A stretch of DNA of 64,000 nt from Celeribacter sp. HF31 (GTDB lineage Bacteria > Pseudomonadota > Alphaproteobacteria > Rhodobacterales > Rhodobacteraceae): assembly GCF_011806455.1 (NCBI RefSeq), contig NZ_JAATOT010000004.1, positions 434,001 to 498,000 of the forward strand, read 5' to 3'. Under the pieces are notes generated by a model, which was not told the DNA's origin, ran no database searches, and saw only the letters and a program-made list of their open reading frames with translations. The position numbers and the translations under genes were made by a program. The first letter of the stretch is position 1. Each line of letters begins with the position of its first letter. Shown piece by piece: positions 8,386-17,087 of this stretch.

Positions 8386-10065
8386 ATGGCTCAGAACGTA
8401 TCTATGGAGGATTTCGAAGCCCTCCTGAATGAAAGCTTCGAAATTGACACCCCGGCCGAGGGCTCGGTTGTCAAAGGCAAAGTGATCGCGATTGAAGCAG
8501 GTCAGGCCATCATCGACGTCGGCTACAAAATGGAGGGCCGCGTTGATCTGAAAGAATTCTCCAACCCGGGCGAAGCACCCTCCGTGGCCGTTGGCGACGA
8601 AGTCGAAGTGTTCCTCGACCGCGTTGAAAACGCCCGTGGCGAAGCCGTCATCTCCCGCGATAAAGCCCGTCGCGAAGAAGCCTGGGATCGTCTCGAAAAA
8701 GCCTACGCTTCCGAAGAGCGCGTCGAAGGCGCCATCTTTGGCCGCGTCAAAGGCGGTTTCACCGTCGATCTGGGCGGCGCAGTTGCCTTCCTTCCGGGGT
8801 CGCAAGTGGACGTGCGTCCGGTGCGCGACGCGGGCCCGCTCATGGGTCTCAAGCAGCCGTTCCAAATCCTCAAGATGGACCGTCGTCGTGGCAACATCGT
8901 TGTGTCGCGTCGTGCGATCCTCGAAGAGTCCCGTGCGGAACAGCGCGCTGAAGTCATCGGCAACCTCACCGAAGGTCAGACCGTTGACGGTGTCGTCAAG
9001 AACATCACCGAATACGGTGCCTTCGTGGACCTCGGCGGTGTCGACGGCCTGCTGCACGTCACCGACATGGCATGGCGCCGTGTGAACCACCCGTCCGAGA
9101 TCCTCTCCATCGGCGAGACGATCAAGGTTCAGGTGATCAAGATCAACAAAGAGACTCATCGTATCTCGCTGGGCATGAAACAGCTGCAGGACGATCCGTG
9201 GGATTCCGTTGAAGCCAAATACCCGCTCGAATCCGTGCACACGGGCCGCGTGACCAACATCACCGACTACGGCGCATTCGTTGAGCTGGAAGCTGGCGTT
9301 GAAGGTCTGGTGCACGTCTCCGAGATGTCCTGGACCAAGAAAAACGTCCACCCGGGCAAAATCGTCTCCACCTCGCAAGAAGTGGAAGTCATGGTGCTCG
9401 AGATCGACCCGTCCAAGCGTCGCGTGTCCCTCGGCCTCAAACAAACCATGCGCAACCCGTGGGAGCTCTTTGCCGAGACTCACCCGGAAGGCACCGTGGT
9501 CGAAGGCGAAGTCAAGAACATCACCGAATTCGGTCTGTTCGTGGGTCTGCCGGGCGACATCGACGGCATGGTTCACCTCTCCGACCTGTCTTGGGAAGAG
9601 CGTGGCGAGGATGCCATCCAGAACTACCACAAGAACGACATGGTCAAAGCCGTCGTCACCGAAGTGGACGTGGAAAAAGAGCGTATCTCTCTCTCCATCA
9701 AAGCACTCGACGACAGCTTCTCCGGTGCGGTTGAGGGCGTGAAACGCGGCTCCATCGTGACCGTGACCGTGACCGCCATCGAAGACGGCGGCATCGAAGT
9801 GGAATATGAAGGCGCGAAATCCTTCATCCGCCGCTCCGACCTGTCGCGTGACCGTGCGGAACAGCGCCCCGAGCGCTTCCAGATCGGCGACCACATCGAT
9901 GTGCGCGTGACCAACGTGGATCAGAAAACCCGTCGTCTGGGCCTGTCCATCAAGGCACGTGAGATCGCGGAAGAGAAAGAAGCCGTCGAACAGTACGGTT
10001 CCTCCGACTCCGGTGCGTCCCTGGGCGATATCCTCGGCGCGGCTCTGAAGACCGGCGACGAGTAA
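8386..10065 (+). CDS. rpsA: 30S ribosomal protein S1
   Basis: S1 binds mRNA leaders and brings them to the 30S subunit. The 559-residue protein holds six S1 (OB-fold) repeats, starting near residues 25, 110, 195, 280, 367 and 455. Repeats 3-5 carry the strongest RNA-binding signature (GAFVDLGGVDGLLHVTDM, GAFVELEAGVEGLVHVSEM, GLFVGLPGDIDGMVHLSDL). The gene uses a strict high-expression codon set. The upstream promoter with a ~200-nt leader and a strong terminator just downstream make it a single-gene unit. The ATG follows AAAAGGAATCTAGAGACCAC. Confidence 0.98.
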   Translation: MAQNVSMEDFEALLNESFEIDTPAEGSVVKGKVIAIEAGQAIIDVGYKMEGRVDLKEFSNPGEAPSVAVGDEVEVFLDRVENARGEAVISRDKARREEAWDRLEKAYASEERVEGAIFGRVKGGFTVDLGGAVAFLPGSQVDVRPVRDAGPLMGLKQPFQILKMDRRRGNIVVSRRAILEESRAEQRAEVIGNLTEGQTVDGVVKNITEYGAFVDLGGVDGLLHVTDMAWRRVNHPSEILSIGETIKVQVIKINKETHRISLGMKQLQDDPWDSVEAKYPLESVHTGRVTNITDYGAFVELEAGVEGLVHVSEMSWTKKNVHPGKIVSTSQEVEVMVLEIDPSKRRVSLGLKQTMRNPWELFAETHPEGTVVEGEVKNITEFGLFVGLPGDIDGMVHLSDLSWEERGEDAIQNYHKNDMVKAVVTEVDVEKERISLSIKALDDSFSGAVEGVKRGSIVTVTVTAIEDGGIEVEYEGAKSFIRRSDLSRDRAEQRPERFQIGDHIDVRVTNVDQKTRRLGLSIKAREIAEEKEAVEQYGSSDSGASLGDILGAALKTGDE

Positions 10066-10085
10066 TTTCGTACAATAGAATAGAG

Positions 10086-10114
10086 AAAGGCCCCGCTTTT
10101 GCGGGGCCTTTTTT
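10086..10114 (+). terminator. Rho-independent terminator of rpsA
   Basis: GGCCCCGC / GCGGGGCC stem with a TTTT loop, followed by six T residues. Confidence 0.95.
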
Positions 10115-10462
10115 GTGCCATCGGTTTGATATCTAAAAAAATCGTTTCCAAACGGCTTTGAACGCGAAGCCGGGCGAAAAAGCGATTTATCAATGATGAG
10201 AAGGCCGAATCGCTTTGATCCTTGCCGCGATGCGGCAAATCGGGTGGCGCGGGGAAATTTCCAGTTTCGCACAGGCAAGTTGGATTTTTAGGCTAAAACT
10301 CAGCACATTAGCCCTAAAAAACACCGTTCTCTCCCCTACGAGACGCTTTCCCGGATCGCTATCCCATCCTATAGTCAGTCTATGAAAAACATCATGCGGG
10401 CAAAGCGTTTGCCGCATGTCATGAGAACGCAAAAAGCGCCTGATATGTAAGGGGGGACTTCC
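10115..10462. other. rpsA-ihfB intergenic region with an inverted repeat and a possible ihfB promoter
   Basis: No gene is evident. A 12-bp imperfect inverted repeat is present: TTTTTAGGCTAA at 10285-10296 and TTAGCCCTAAAAA at 10308-10320, with an 11-nt spacer. It could be a protein-binding site or weak hairpin. TATAGT at 10370-10375 is a plausible -10 element for ihfB, with a poor -35 (TTTCCC, 17-bp spacer). The leader to the ihfB ATG would be about 85 nt. Confidence 0.45.
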
Positions 10463-10744
10463 ATGATCCGGTCCGAGCTGATCCAGAAGATCGCCGATGA
10501 GAACCCGCATCTCTACCAACGAGATGTGGAGCGCATCGTGAACACGATTTTCGAGGAAATCATTGAAGCGATGGCACGGGGCGATCGGGTGGAGCTGCGC
10601 GGTTTTGGCGCGTTTTCCGTCAAGAAGCGCGATGCCAGAATGGGTCGCAACCCGCGCACCGGCGAGAGCGTGCCTGTTGAGGAAAAACATGTGCCGTTCT
10701 TCAAAACCGGCAAGCTGCTGCGCGACCGTTTGAACGACGAATAA
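10463..10744 (+). CDS. ihfB: Integration host factor subunit beta
   Basis: The beta subunit of the IHF heterodimer bends DNA sharply for recombination, replication and sigma-54 promoters. The 93-residue HU-fold protein starts [17 protein letters not shown], typical of IhfB rather than HU. It has the [22 protein letters not shown] beta-ribbon with the intercalating proline in RNPRTGE. The ATG follows AAGGGGGGACTTCC. It is followed after 18 bp by the LapA-domain gene, the usual alphaproteobacterial order. It could serve the tyrosine integrase of the island in this genome, since many such integrases need IHF; that is inference. Confidence 0.96.
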   Translation: MIRSELIQKIADENPHLYQRDVERIVNTIFEEIIEAMARGDRVELRGFGAFSVKKRDARMGRNPRTGESVPVEEKHVPFFKTGKLLRDRLNDE

Positions 10745-10762
10745 GACAATAGAGGCCTCCCC

Positions 10763-11110
10763 ATGCGATACATCCGTTACGCTTTTCTCGCGGCGCTTGC
10801 CGTGGTGCTGGTGACCGTTGCCATCGCGAACCGGGACATGGTGACTCTCAATCTTCTGCCCGCCGATCTGGCGGTGCTGAGCGGCGTGTCGATGTCGATC
10901 AGCCTGCCGCTCTTCGTGGTGATCTTTGGCGCCATCGTGGCCGGTCTTTTGATCGGCTTCGTCTGGGAATGGATGCGCGAGTACAAACATCGTTCCGCCG
11001 CCTCGACCCATAAGCGCGAGAAGGAACAGCTGGCCCGCGAAGTGAGCAAGCTGAAAACCGACAAGGCGAAGAAAGAGGGCGACGAAGTCTTGGCGCTCTT
11101 GGAACGCTGA
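10763..11110 (+). CDS. LapA-domain (DUF1049) inner-membrane protein
   Basis: A 115-residue protein with two transmembrane helices (about residues 6-22 and 46-70: [23 protein letters not shown]) and a C-terminal charged coiled coil ([21 protein letters not shown]). This is the lipopolysaccharide assembly protein A domain. In E. coli LapA works with LapB in adjusting LPS synthesis through LpxC turnover. No lapB lies beside it here; the position after ihfB is conserved in related bacteria. The name lapA is not assigned because only domain membership is visible. Confidence 0.8.
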   Translation: MRYIRYAFLAALAVVLVTVAIANRDMVTLNLLPADLAVLSGVSMSISLPLFVVIFGAIVAGLLIGFVWEWMREYKHRSAASTHKREKEQLAREVSKLKTDKAKKEGDEVLALLER

Positions 11111-11132
11111 CCCGCGAGCCCCGGATAGACTT

Positions 11133-11774
11133 ATGGACACTCGTGTAAAAATCTGCGGGCTGAAAACGCCCGAAGCGGTCGCCGCTGCCGTGGACGCAGG
11201 CGCGCAATACCTCGGCTTTGTCTTCTTCCCGAAATCCCCGCGTCATGTCGAGGTCGCCAGCGCGCGCGATCTGGCGACGGAGGTGCCGGTGGGCGTCGCG
11301 AAAGTGGCGCTTGTGGTGAACCCGACGGATGCCGAGCTTGACCGGATCACCTCCGAGGTGCCGCTCGATATGTTGCAGCTTCACGGGTCTGAAAGCCTTG
11401 AGCGGGTGGCGGAAGTGCGCGCGCGCTATGGTTTGCCGGTGATGAAGGCGGTGGGGATCGCAGGGCCGGAAGACGTGGCCGCGCTTGATGCCTATGGCAT
11501 GGTTGCGGATCAACTCTTGGTGGAGACAAAAGCCCCGAAAGACGCGACTCGTCCGGGCGGCAATGGCCAGACCTTTGACTGGCGGCTGATCTCCAAACGC
11601 GCCTGGAACCGGCCCTGGATGCTGGCGGGTGGGCTGACGGTCGACAATGTGGTTCAGGCGATCCAGATGACGGGCGCGAAACAGGTGGATCTCTCGTCGG
11701 GCGTGGAGAGCGCGCCGGGGGTGAAAGACCCTGCCAAAATCCGCGCCTTTTTTGAGGCGATCCGCGCTGCCTGA
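11133..11774 (+). CDS. trpF: Phosphoribosylanthranilate isomerase
   Basis: Catalyses the Amadori rearrangement of PRA to CdRP in tryptophan synthesis. The 213-residue TIM barrel shows KICGLKTPE with the general base Cys8, the PKSPRHV loop, and the C-terminal general acid in [15 protein letters not shown] with its phosphate-binding SSGVE. It lies 22 bp after the LapA gene and about 100 bp before trpB. trpA is 11.5 kb away on the opposite strand, so the trpFBA cluster common elsewhere is split here. Confidence 0.96.
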   Translation: MDTRVKICGLKTPEAVAAAVDAGAQYLGFVFFPKSPRHVEVASARDLATEVPVGVAKVALVVNPTDAELDRITSEVPLDMLQLHGSESLERVAEVRARYGLPVMKAVGIAGPEDVAALDAYGMVADQLLVETKAPKDATRPGGNGQTFDWRLISKRAWNRPWMLAGGLTVDNVVQAIQMTGAKQVDLSSGVESAPGVKDPAKIRAFFEAIRAA

Positions 11775-11874
11775 CCGGCAATCCTTGAGTATTTTTGCCA
11801 AGAAAAAGGCGGGCGCGCTTTACCGTGCCGGACCTCTGCGCTACATCCTGTGAGATCCGCAAAGGAGCATCGCG

Positions 11875-13125
11875 ATGAACGATCTTTTCAACAGCTTTAT
11901 GAGTGGCCCGGACGAAAAGGGCCGCTTTGGTATCTACGGCGGGCGGTTCGTGTCGGAGACATTGATGCCGCTGATCCTCTCTTTGGAAGAGGAATACAAC
12001 AAGGCCAAGGACGATCCGTCGTTCTGGGAAGAGATGCGCGATCTCTGGAAGCATTACGTGGGCCGTCCTTCGCCGCTTTATTTCGCGGAGAAGATGACCG
12101 ACGAGCTGGGCGGCGCGAAGATTTATCTCAAGCGCGAAGAGCTCAACCACACCGGCGCGCATAAGATCAACAATGTGCTGGGGCAGATCCTCTTGGCACG
12201 TCGCATGGGGAAAACCCGGATCATCGCCGAAACCGGCGCGGGTCAGCATGGTGTGGCGACGGCGACGGTCTGTGCCAAGTTCGGTCTGGAGTGCATCGTC
12301 TACATGGGCGCCACCGACGTGGAGCGGCAAAAGCCGAATGTGTTCCGCATGCAGCTTTTGGGCGCCAAGGTTGTGCCGGTGGAGTCCGGTCGTGGCACGC
12401 TCAAGGACGCGATGAACGATGCGTTGCGCGATTGGGTGACCAATGTGCGCGACACATTTTATTGCATCGGCACGGTGGCGGGGCCGCACCCGTACCCGGC
12501 GATGGTGCGCGATTACCAGGCCATCATCGGCCAGGAAACCCGCTGGCAGCTCGCCGAGCAGGAGGGCGAAGGTCGCCTGCCCGATACGCTCGTGGCCGCT
12601 GTGGGCGGTGGTTCGAATGCCATGGGGCTGTTCCACCCGTTCCTTGACGACGAAAGCGTGAACATCATCGGCGTTGAGGCCGGTGGGCATGGCGTCGATG
12701 ACCGGATGGAGCATTGTGCCTCTCTGACAGGCGGGCGTCCGGGCGTTTTGCATGGTAACCGCACCTACCTGTTGCAAGATGAGGATGGGCAAATCCTCGA
12801 AGGCCATTCGATCTCGGCGGGGCTGGATTATCCGGGGATCGGGCCGGAGCACAGCTGGCTGCATGACACCAAACGTGCGACTTACGTGTCGATCACGGAT
12901 AAGGAAGCATTGGATGCCTTCCAATTCTGTTGCCGCACGGAGGGCATCATCCCGGCGCTCGAATCGAGCCATGCGGTGGCCCATGTGATGAAGATCGCAG
13001 GCGATTTGCCGAAGGACCATATCATCGTCATCAACCTTTCGGGGCGGGGCGATAAGGACATCTTTACCGTGGCGCGTCACCTGGGCGCAGATCTCGCGGG
13101 CGAAGAAGGCCGCGATATGGAGTGA
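11875..13125 (+). CDS. trpB: Tryptophan synthase beta chain
   Basis: PLP enzyme joining indole and serine to make tryptophan in the alpha2-beta2 complex. The 416-residue protein carries the PLP lysine Lys97 in HTGAHKINN, the ETGAGQHG substrate-carboxylate motif, the [11 protein letters not shown]-phosphate loop and the C-terminal LSGRGDKD. Start chosen from AAAGGAG upstream at 11861-11867. The alpha subunit gene is at 24610-25401 on the other strand, so stoichiometric expression must be achieved from separate transcripts. Confidence 0.97.
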   Translation: MNDLFNSFMSGPDEKGRFGIYGGRFVSETLMPLILSLEEEYNKAKDDPSFWEEMRDLWKHYVGRPSPLYFAEKMTDELGGAKIYLKREELNHTGAHKINNVLGQILLARRMGKTRIIAETGAGQHGVATATVCAKFGLECIVYMGATDVERQKPNVFRMQLLGAKVVPVESGRGTLKDAMNDALRDWVTNVRDTFYCIGTVAGPHPYPAMVRDYQAIIGQETRWQLAEQEGEGRLPDTLVAAVGGGSNAMGLFHPFLDDESVNIIGVEAGGHGVDDRMEHCASLTGGRPGVLHGNRTYLLQDEDGQILEGHSISAGLDYPGIGPEHSWLHDTKRATYVSITDKEALDAFQFCCRTEGIIPALESSHAVAHVMKIAGDLPKDHIIVINLSGRGDKDIFTVARHLGADLAGEEGRDME

Positions 13126-13147
13126 TCGCACTCCGAAATTCTCTAGC

Positions 13148-13173
13148 AAAAGCCGTCCCTTGGGGCGGCTTTT
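13148..13173 (+). terminator. Terminator after trpB
   Basis: AAAAGCCGTCCC pairs with GGGGCGGCTTTT (one G-T pair), giving a 12-bp stem with a two-base loop and a following T-rich tract. Confidence 0.85.
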
Positions 13174-13356
13174 CTTTTGTGTGGCGGTTTTAAACCAAAG
13201 TTTATGACCGAATACCAAAGGTTTAGAGACAGGCCCGTAAACCCGGATAAACCTCATGCCAATGGGCGCGCCGCCGTTTTTCGACCACATCTCAGGGCGA
13301 GGTCACGATGACCCTCGTTGAACGATTTGTTTGAAAACGCATGAAAGGATAGTCCA

Positions 13357-13815
13357 ATGCACAAGGTTCTTATGATGTCGGCGCTCGTTTGCGGGCTGGG
13401 TGTGACGGCAGTTTCGGCACAGCCGACGACGGAAGAAATCGTCGCACAATACCCCGGCGCGACGCGGATCGAGATCGACCGCGGGTTCCGCCAGACTGAG
13501 GTCGAGGTCTATATCGACGGCAAGGAGATCGACCTGCGCATCGACAATGCGACGGGCGAGGTTCTGCGGGAACGCGAGCGTGTGCTGAGCGAGCGGGAAT
13601 GGCGGGATGAGACCTATGACGATGACCGCACATCGCGCGTGAATGGTGTCGAGGTCGAAGAGGATGACGATCGCTATGACGATGATCGTGACGATGACCG
13701 CTATGACGATGACCGTTATGACGATGATCGTGACGACGACCGCGATGATCGCGATGATGATCATGACGACGACCGCGACGATCACGATGACGACAACGAC
13801 GACGATGACGATTGA
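13357..13815 (+). CDS. Secreted PepSY-like protein with an aspartate-rich tail (copy 1)
   Basis: A 152-residue protein with a signal peptide (VLMMSALVCGLGVTAVSA, cleavage after about residue 21). A short PepSY-like module follows (about 25-75: EEIVAQYPGATRIEIDRG...EVEVYIDGKEIDLRIDNATGEVLRE). The last 50 residues are almost only Asp with Arg, Tyr and His in DDDR/YDDDR periods. Export to the periplasm is predicted. Acidic tails of this kind may bind divalent cations, but no function is established. A second protein with the same plan and a membrane LuxR regulator follow, suggesting one locus. The GACGATGAC-type DNA repeat encoding the tail may vary in length. Confidence 0.75.
   Translation: MHKVLMMSALVCGLGVTAVSAQPTTEEIVAQYPGATRIEIDRGFRQTEVEVYIDGKEIDLRIDNATGEVLRERERVLSEREWRDETYDDDRTSRVNGVEVEEDDDRYDDDRDDDRYDDDRYDDDRDDDRDDRDDDHDDDRDDHDDDNDDDDD
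13660..13812 (+). repeat. Degenerate Asp-codon repeat tract
   Basis: Reiterated GACGAT/GATGAC units, with a visible 12-15 bp period around TATGACGATGACCG, encode the acidic tail. The antisense strand gives long valine/isoleucine frames that are artefacts of this repeat. Confidence 0.8.
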
Positions 13816-13907
13816 TCCGTCTGTAAAATGAAAACCGCACCTGCCCCATGGAGGGGCGGGTCGCAATCGTGTTAACAGGGGCGGGAGGCTGGACAGGACA
13901 GGACATC

Positions 13908-14318
13908 ATGCACCGCAGGCTTTTCATAACCGGACTTACGGCGGTCGTTCTGACCGCGGCGCCCGCGCTCGCGCAGACAACGAGCGTGGTCGATCAGGTC
14001 ATCGCCCAGCTTAAGTCGCAAGGCTACACCAAGATCACCATGGGCCGGACCTTTTTGGGCCGCACGCGGATCGTGGCGCAAAACGATGAAATGCGCCGTG
14101 AGATCATCATCAACCCGGCGACAGGGGAGGTGCTTCGCGATTATTGGGAGGTCGAGGAGGACGATCATGACGACGATGATGATCGCGATCGGTCTGATCG
14201 CGATCACGGTGATCGGGATGACGATGATGAGAACGATGATGAGGGCGACGACGATGATCGTGATGATCGCGGCGGGCGCGATGACGACGACGATGACGAC
14301 GGCGATGATGATGACTGA
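13908..14318 (+). CDS. Secreted PepSY-like protein with an aspartate-rich tail (copy 2)
   Basis: A 136-residue paralogue-like neighbour of the previous gene, with the same order. It has a signal peptide (FITGLTAVVLTAAPALA, cleavage near residue 23), a PepSY-like core (VVDQVIAQLKSQGYTKITMGRTFLGRTRIVAQ...EIIINPATGEVLRDYWE) and an Asp/Arg/Gly tail from about residue 83. The ATG at 13908 is chosen because it leaves a clean signal peptide; the upstream in-frame ATG would place 20 extra residues in front. The two cores share the ATGEVLR motif. The tandem arrangement suggests duplication followed by divergence. Function unknown. Confidence 0.72.
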   Translation: MHRRLFITGLTAVVLTAAPALAQTTSVVDQVIAQLKSQGYTKITMGRTFLGRTRIVAQNDEMRREIIINPATGEVLRDYWEVEEDDHDDDDDRDRSDRDHGDRDDDDENDDEGDDDDRDDRGGRDDDDDDDGDDDD

Positions 14319-14330
14319 GGTACAGGGCCG

Positions 14331-14846
14331 GTGAAAGACAGTGTCATCCTCGCGATTATCCTCGCCGTGCAGTCGCTCTGCGCCATCTTTTTCGTCTTCG
14401 ACATTCTGGCTTCGGTTCTGGGCCTGCGCGCGCGTCCGATTTCCTGGCAAATTCGCGAGGTGATCGAATTGGGGGCGGCGCTTGGCCTCATCTTAGGCGT
14501 GATCATGGGCGGGCTGGCGCTCAGACGCTCGATGATCCGACGGAGCATGGCTGAGACCAAATTGCGTCGCGCCGCTTCTGCCTTTGCCGATGTACTCGAA
14601 GATCGCTTTGCGACCTGGGGCCTGACGCCGGCCGAGCGCGACGTGGCGCTTTTCCTGATCAAGGGGCTTCCCATCGCGGAGATCGCCCGGCTGCGGCAGA
14701 CCTCCGAAGGCACCGTCAAGGCGCAGACCAATGCGGTCTACCGCAAAGCGGGCGTGGGCGGCTCTTCGCAGCTTTTGAGCCTTTTTATTGACGATCTGAT
14801 GGATGATCAGATCATGCCGGTCGAGGCGGGCGAACGCGTGGCCTGA
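14331..14846 (+). CDS. Membrane-anchored LuxR-type transcriptional regulator
   Basis: A 171-residue protein starting with GTG, 12 bp after the second acidic protein. Two transmembrane helices are visible (about 5-25 ILAIILAVQSLCAIFFVFDIL and 43-64 EVIELGAALGLILGVIMGGLA), then a linker. A LuxR/GerE helix-turn-helix follows (98-156: LTPAERDVALFLIKGLPIAEIARLRQTSEGTVKAQTNAVYRK), with the usual TPxE start and recognition helix. There is no receiver or autoinducer domain, so any signal must come through the membrane part. Proximity suggests it senses or controls the acidic secreted proteins; this is inference. Confidence 0.78.
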   Translation: MKDSVILAIILAVQSLCAIFFVFDILASVLGLRARPISWQIREVIELGAALGLILGVIMGGLALRRSMIRRSMAETKLRRAASAFADVLEDRFATWGLTPAERDVALFLIKGLPIAEIARLRQTSEGTVKAQTNAVYRKAGVGGSSQLLSLFIDDLMDDQIMPVEAGERVA

Positions 14847-14850
14847 GCCC

Positions 14851-15225
14851 TCAAAGATCGACCGCGTGACGTTGCAAAATGTCCAAAGGTACGATCTCTA
14901 GCGCTCGCAGATGCGTGGCGGCCAGCGTCACCTGCGGCGCGCAGCCTTCGTCATAGGCTTGCAGGAACCGCCCGGCGCAGAGGCACCACTGATCCCCCGG
15001 TTTCAGACCGGCAAAGCCATACTCCGGGCGTGCGGTCGACAGGTCGTTGCCGACATATTTCGAATAGGCCAGAAACTCCTCCGTCATCACGGCGCAGACC
15101 GTGTGGCTGCCATGATCTTCGGCGCAGGTGTTACAGGCCCCGTCGCGGAAAAATCCAGTCACAGGATCGGTGGAGCAAGGCGCGAGCGTGCCGCCCAGAA
15201 CATTAAGGGAAGGGGCCTTTTCCAT
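14851..15225 (-). CDS. DUF2237 family protein
   Basis: A 124-residue protein matching the DUF2237 pattern closely: NVLGGTLAPCSTDPVTGFFRDGACNT, GSHTVCAVMTEEFL, GNDLSTARPEYGFAGLKPGDQWCLCA and LEIVPLDILQRHA. Five conserved-looking cysteines suggest metal or redox chemistry, but no function is known. The internal ATG at 15225 is preferred because a GGAG lies just upstream on the coding strand and the family begins there. It is read in the same direction as, and 11 bp after, the DUF2332 gene, so the three genes pth, DUF2332 and DUF2237 form one unit. Confidence 0.85.
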   Translation of the reverse strand: MEKAPSLNVLGGTLAPCSTDPVTGFFRDGACNTCAEDHGSHTVCAVMTEEFLAYSKYVGNDLSTARPEYGFAGLKPGDQWCLCAGRFLQAYDEGCAPQVTLAATHLRALEIVPLDILQRHAVDL

Positions 15226-15236
15226 TTTGGTCTCCG

Positions 15237-16274
15237 TCACAGTTTTGGCGTGATCCAGTCGATCCAACGCCCGTGAAAATCGAACCGCCCGAGGTCGTGC
15301 TCTGTGCCTCCGGGCCACAGCGTGAGCGTCAGTTTGGCGCCGGGCCCCTCACCATCGGCCTCCATCGAGAGACGGGCAAGCGGGGCGTCTTTTCTGGCAC
15401 GCGCGCCGGCCTCGGCCAACAAGGCCTCCCCCCGATCCTGAACAGTCTGCGGGAAATATTGCCAAGCCACCGTATGGTAAACCAGATGCAGATGGCCGTC
15501 CAAGCGCCGCGACAGTCGCTCCTCCAGCCAGTCGATGGCGTCGGCTTGGTCCACGCGCGGCGGATGCTCTGCGGCCAAATCGAGCGCGGCTGAGATGCGC
15601 TCGAACCGCGCCGTCTGGTCGGGCCAGATGAAGGACAACAACCTGAGCCTCTCCGCCACCGGATCACGCGGGCTGAGATCCACGCCTTGTCGCTCTGCGA
15701 CGGTGAACCCATGCGGCTTCGGCGCCGCGTTCCGCCAGTCGGGCGTCAAGATCACGGGGCTGTCCGAGGGACCGAAATCCCCGTTGGGCGCGCAGAGGCG
15801 AAAGCGATCAAAGTTCAGGTTCAACCCCGCGCTCGCGCCCAATTCCGACAGAACCAAAGGCAGGCCAAACCGTTCGGACAGGGCGTCGGCCGCGAGGATC
15901 AGCGCCGTGGCGCGGGCCACCTCGTTGGTTTGCGGCGCATCGTTGAGACGCTGGTCGAGATAGCTCCCATGTCGCAGGATGGCGGCACTGGCTGCCGCGT
16001 GCAGCTCCGCCTCTGTCGAGACATGAGGCGGATAAAATGCGGCCAGCTCCGGGTCTTTCCCCTCAAGCACAAGCCCATGCAGAGCGCCCGCCAGACGCAG
16101 CGGCACGGAGGCCCCTTTGCTGGACATATCCCCGGGCCAAGAGGCGATGCGCTCCGCGATGGGACCGTCCGGCAGGCCGAGATTGGCAAAGCCATCGAGC
16201 AGCGTGGCGGTGAACGGCGAACCGAGGTCGCGGCAGGCGCGGGCCTGATCGTGGAACGCCGCGCGCCAGCTCAT
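15237..16274 (-). CDS. DUF2332 family protein
   Basis: A 345-residue protein of the DUF2332 family, with RLAGALHGLVLEGKDPELAAFYPP near residue 60. A methyltransferase-like glycine loop LSELGASAGLNLNFDRF follows at about residues 142-158. The HxxxWQYF motif lies near the C-terminus (LVYHTVAWQYFP). A Rossmann-like SAM-binding fold is likely, but the reaction is unknown. The ATG overlaps the pth stop by four bases (ATGA on the coding strand), so the two are translationally coupled. Confidence 0.82.
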   Translation of the reverse strand: MSWRAAFHDQARACRDLGSPFTATLLDGFANLGLPDGPIAERIASWPGDMSSKGASVPLRLAGALHGLVLEGKDPELAAFYPPHVSTEAELHAAASAAILRHGSYLDQRLNDAPQTNEVARATALILAADALSERFGLPLVLSELGASAGLNLNFDRFRLCAPNGDFGPSDSPVILTPDWRNAAPKPHGFTVAERQGVDLSPRDPVAERLRLLSFIWPDQTARFERISAALDLAAEHPPRVDQADAIDWLEERLSRRLDGHLHLVYHTVAWQYFPQTVQDRGEALLAEAGARARKDAPLARLSMEADGEGPGAKLTLTLWPGGTEHDLGRFDFHGRWIDWITPKL

Positions 16275-16951
16275 TGGAATTTGTCCTTGAGCTTTTGAAG
16301 CGGCGAGCGGGTGTCCTCGGCGGGCGGTTCCGGTGTTTCTGTCGTTTTTTCCTTGGGTGGTTTCGTCCCGGTCGAACTGCGCGGCGGCGCGGTTCTGAGC
16401 GCGACGGCGTTGGAGAACTTCGCGGGTTCATTATCGGCCAGAGCGGGGGCGCCATCGGAACAGCCGCGGATCACATCGTCGAGCCAGTCCTGTTCGGCCT
16501 TGGCGAAATCCGACAAGACATAGGGCGCCACGCGGTCCTTATGCCCGGGATGCCCGATGCCGAGGCGCACACGGTCATACTCCGCACCGATATGCTGATG
16601 GATCGAGCGAAGCCCGTTGTGACCCGCATGCCCGCCGCCGGATTTGACCCGCACCTTGCCGGGCGCCAGATCCAACTCGTCGTGAAACACCACCACGTCG
16701 GCGGGGGTGAGTTTGTAGAACCGCATCGCTTCGCCGACGGCTTGGCCGGAGAGGTTCATGAAGGTTTCGGGTTTCAGAAGAATGACCTTGTCGCCGCCCA
16801 GACGGCCCTCGGTCATCTGGCCCTGAAACTTCGCCCGCCACGGGCCAAAGCCGTGATCCTCGGCGATCCTGTCCAGCACCATGAAGCCGATATTGTGACG
16901 GTTGTGCGCGTATTTCGCGCCGGGATTGCCGAGGCCAACAAAGAGTTTCAT
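16271..16951 (-). CDS. pth: Peptidyl-tRNA hydrolase
   Basis: Releases tRNA from peptidyl-tRNA dropped during translation. The 226-residue protein has the conserved start MKLFVGLGNPGAKYAHNRHNIGF (Asn and catalytic His20 region), KPETFMNLSG, and HDELDLAPGKVRVKSGGGHAGHNGLRS. The start at 16951 follows AAAGGAG; a slightly longer frame exists upstream without conserved residues. After the family core a proline/threonine/lysine-rich tail of about 45 residues ends in SPLQKLKDKFQ. Such tails occur in alphaproteobacterial Pth and are of unknown role. Confidence 0.94.
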   Translation of the reverse strand: MKLFVGLGNPGAKYAHNRHNIGFMVLDRIAEDHGFGPWRAKFQGQMTEGRLGGDKVILLKPETFMNLSGQAVGEAMRFYKLTPADVVVFHDELDLAPGKVRVKSGGGHAGHNGLRSIHQHIGAEYDRVRLGIGHPGHKDRVAPYVLSDFAKAEQDWLDDVIRGCSDGAPALADNEPAKFSNAVALRTAPPRSSTGTKPPKEKTTETPEPPAEDTRSPLQKLKDKFQ

Positions 16952-17031
16952 GCGCGTCTCCTTTGGAAATGACACCTAAAGCCTCTGCGCCGGATTTGCG
17001 AGTCCCCCTGACATGCGAAACGCCCACAACG

Positions 17032-17061
17032 AAAAACGCGAGCCCCGAAGGACCCGCGTTT
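17032..17061 (-). terminator. Terminator after rplY
   Basis: On the minus strand AAACGCGGGTCC pairs with GGGCTCGCGTTT around a TTCG tetraloop and is followed by more T residues. It lies between rplY and pth, so pth needs its own promoter or readthrough. Confidence 0.7.
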
Positions 17062-17087
17062 CAATTCTTGCCAGAGGCTGCGAAGGA

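Noticed and set aside
8323-10278. Very long open frame antisense to rpsA
   Set aside because: It mirrors the codon bias of rpsA in a high-GC genome; no protein family, no ribosome-binding site, and the sense gene is certain.
10763-13125. Tryptophan attenuator or T-box before trpF/trpB
   Set aside because: No run of Trp codons, leader peptide or specifier-like hairpin was found in the short gaps around trpF and trpB.
11347-13290. Long open frame antisense to trpF and trpB
   Set aside because: Spans two certain genes and their gap; low-complexity, Arg/His-rich translation typical of antisense shadows.
13660-13812. CRISPR-like or minisatellite array
   Set aside because: The repeats are in frame, have no unique spacers and encode the acidic protein tail.
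13303-14450. Hydrophobic valine/isoleucine-rich frames antisense to the acidic repeat genes
   Set aside because: Direct consequence of GAC/GAT repeats read on the other strand; they look like membrane segments but lack a start context.
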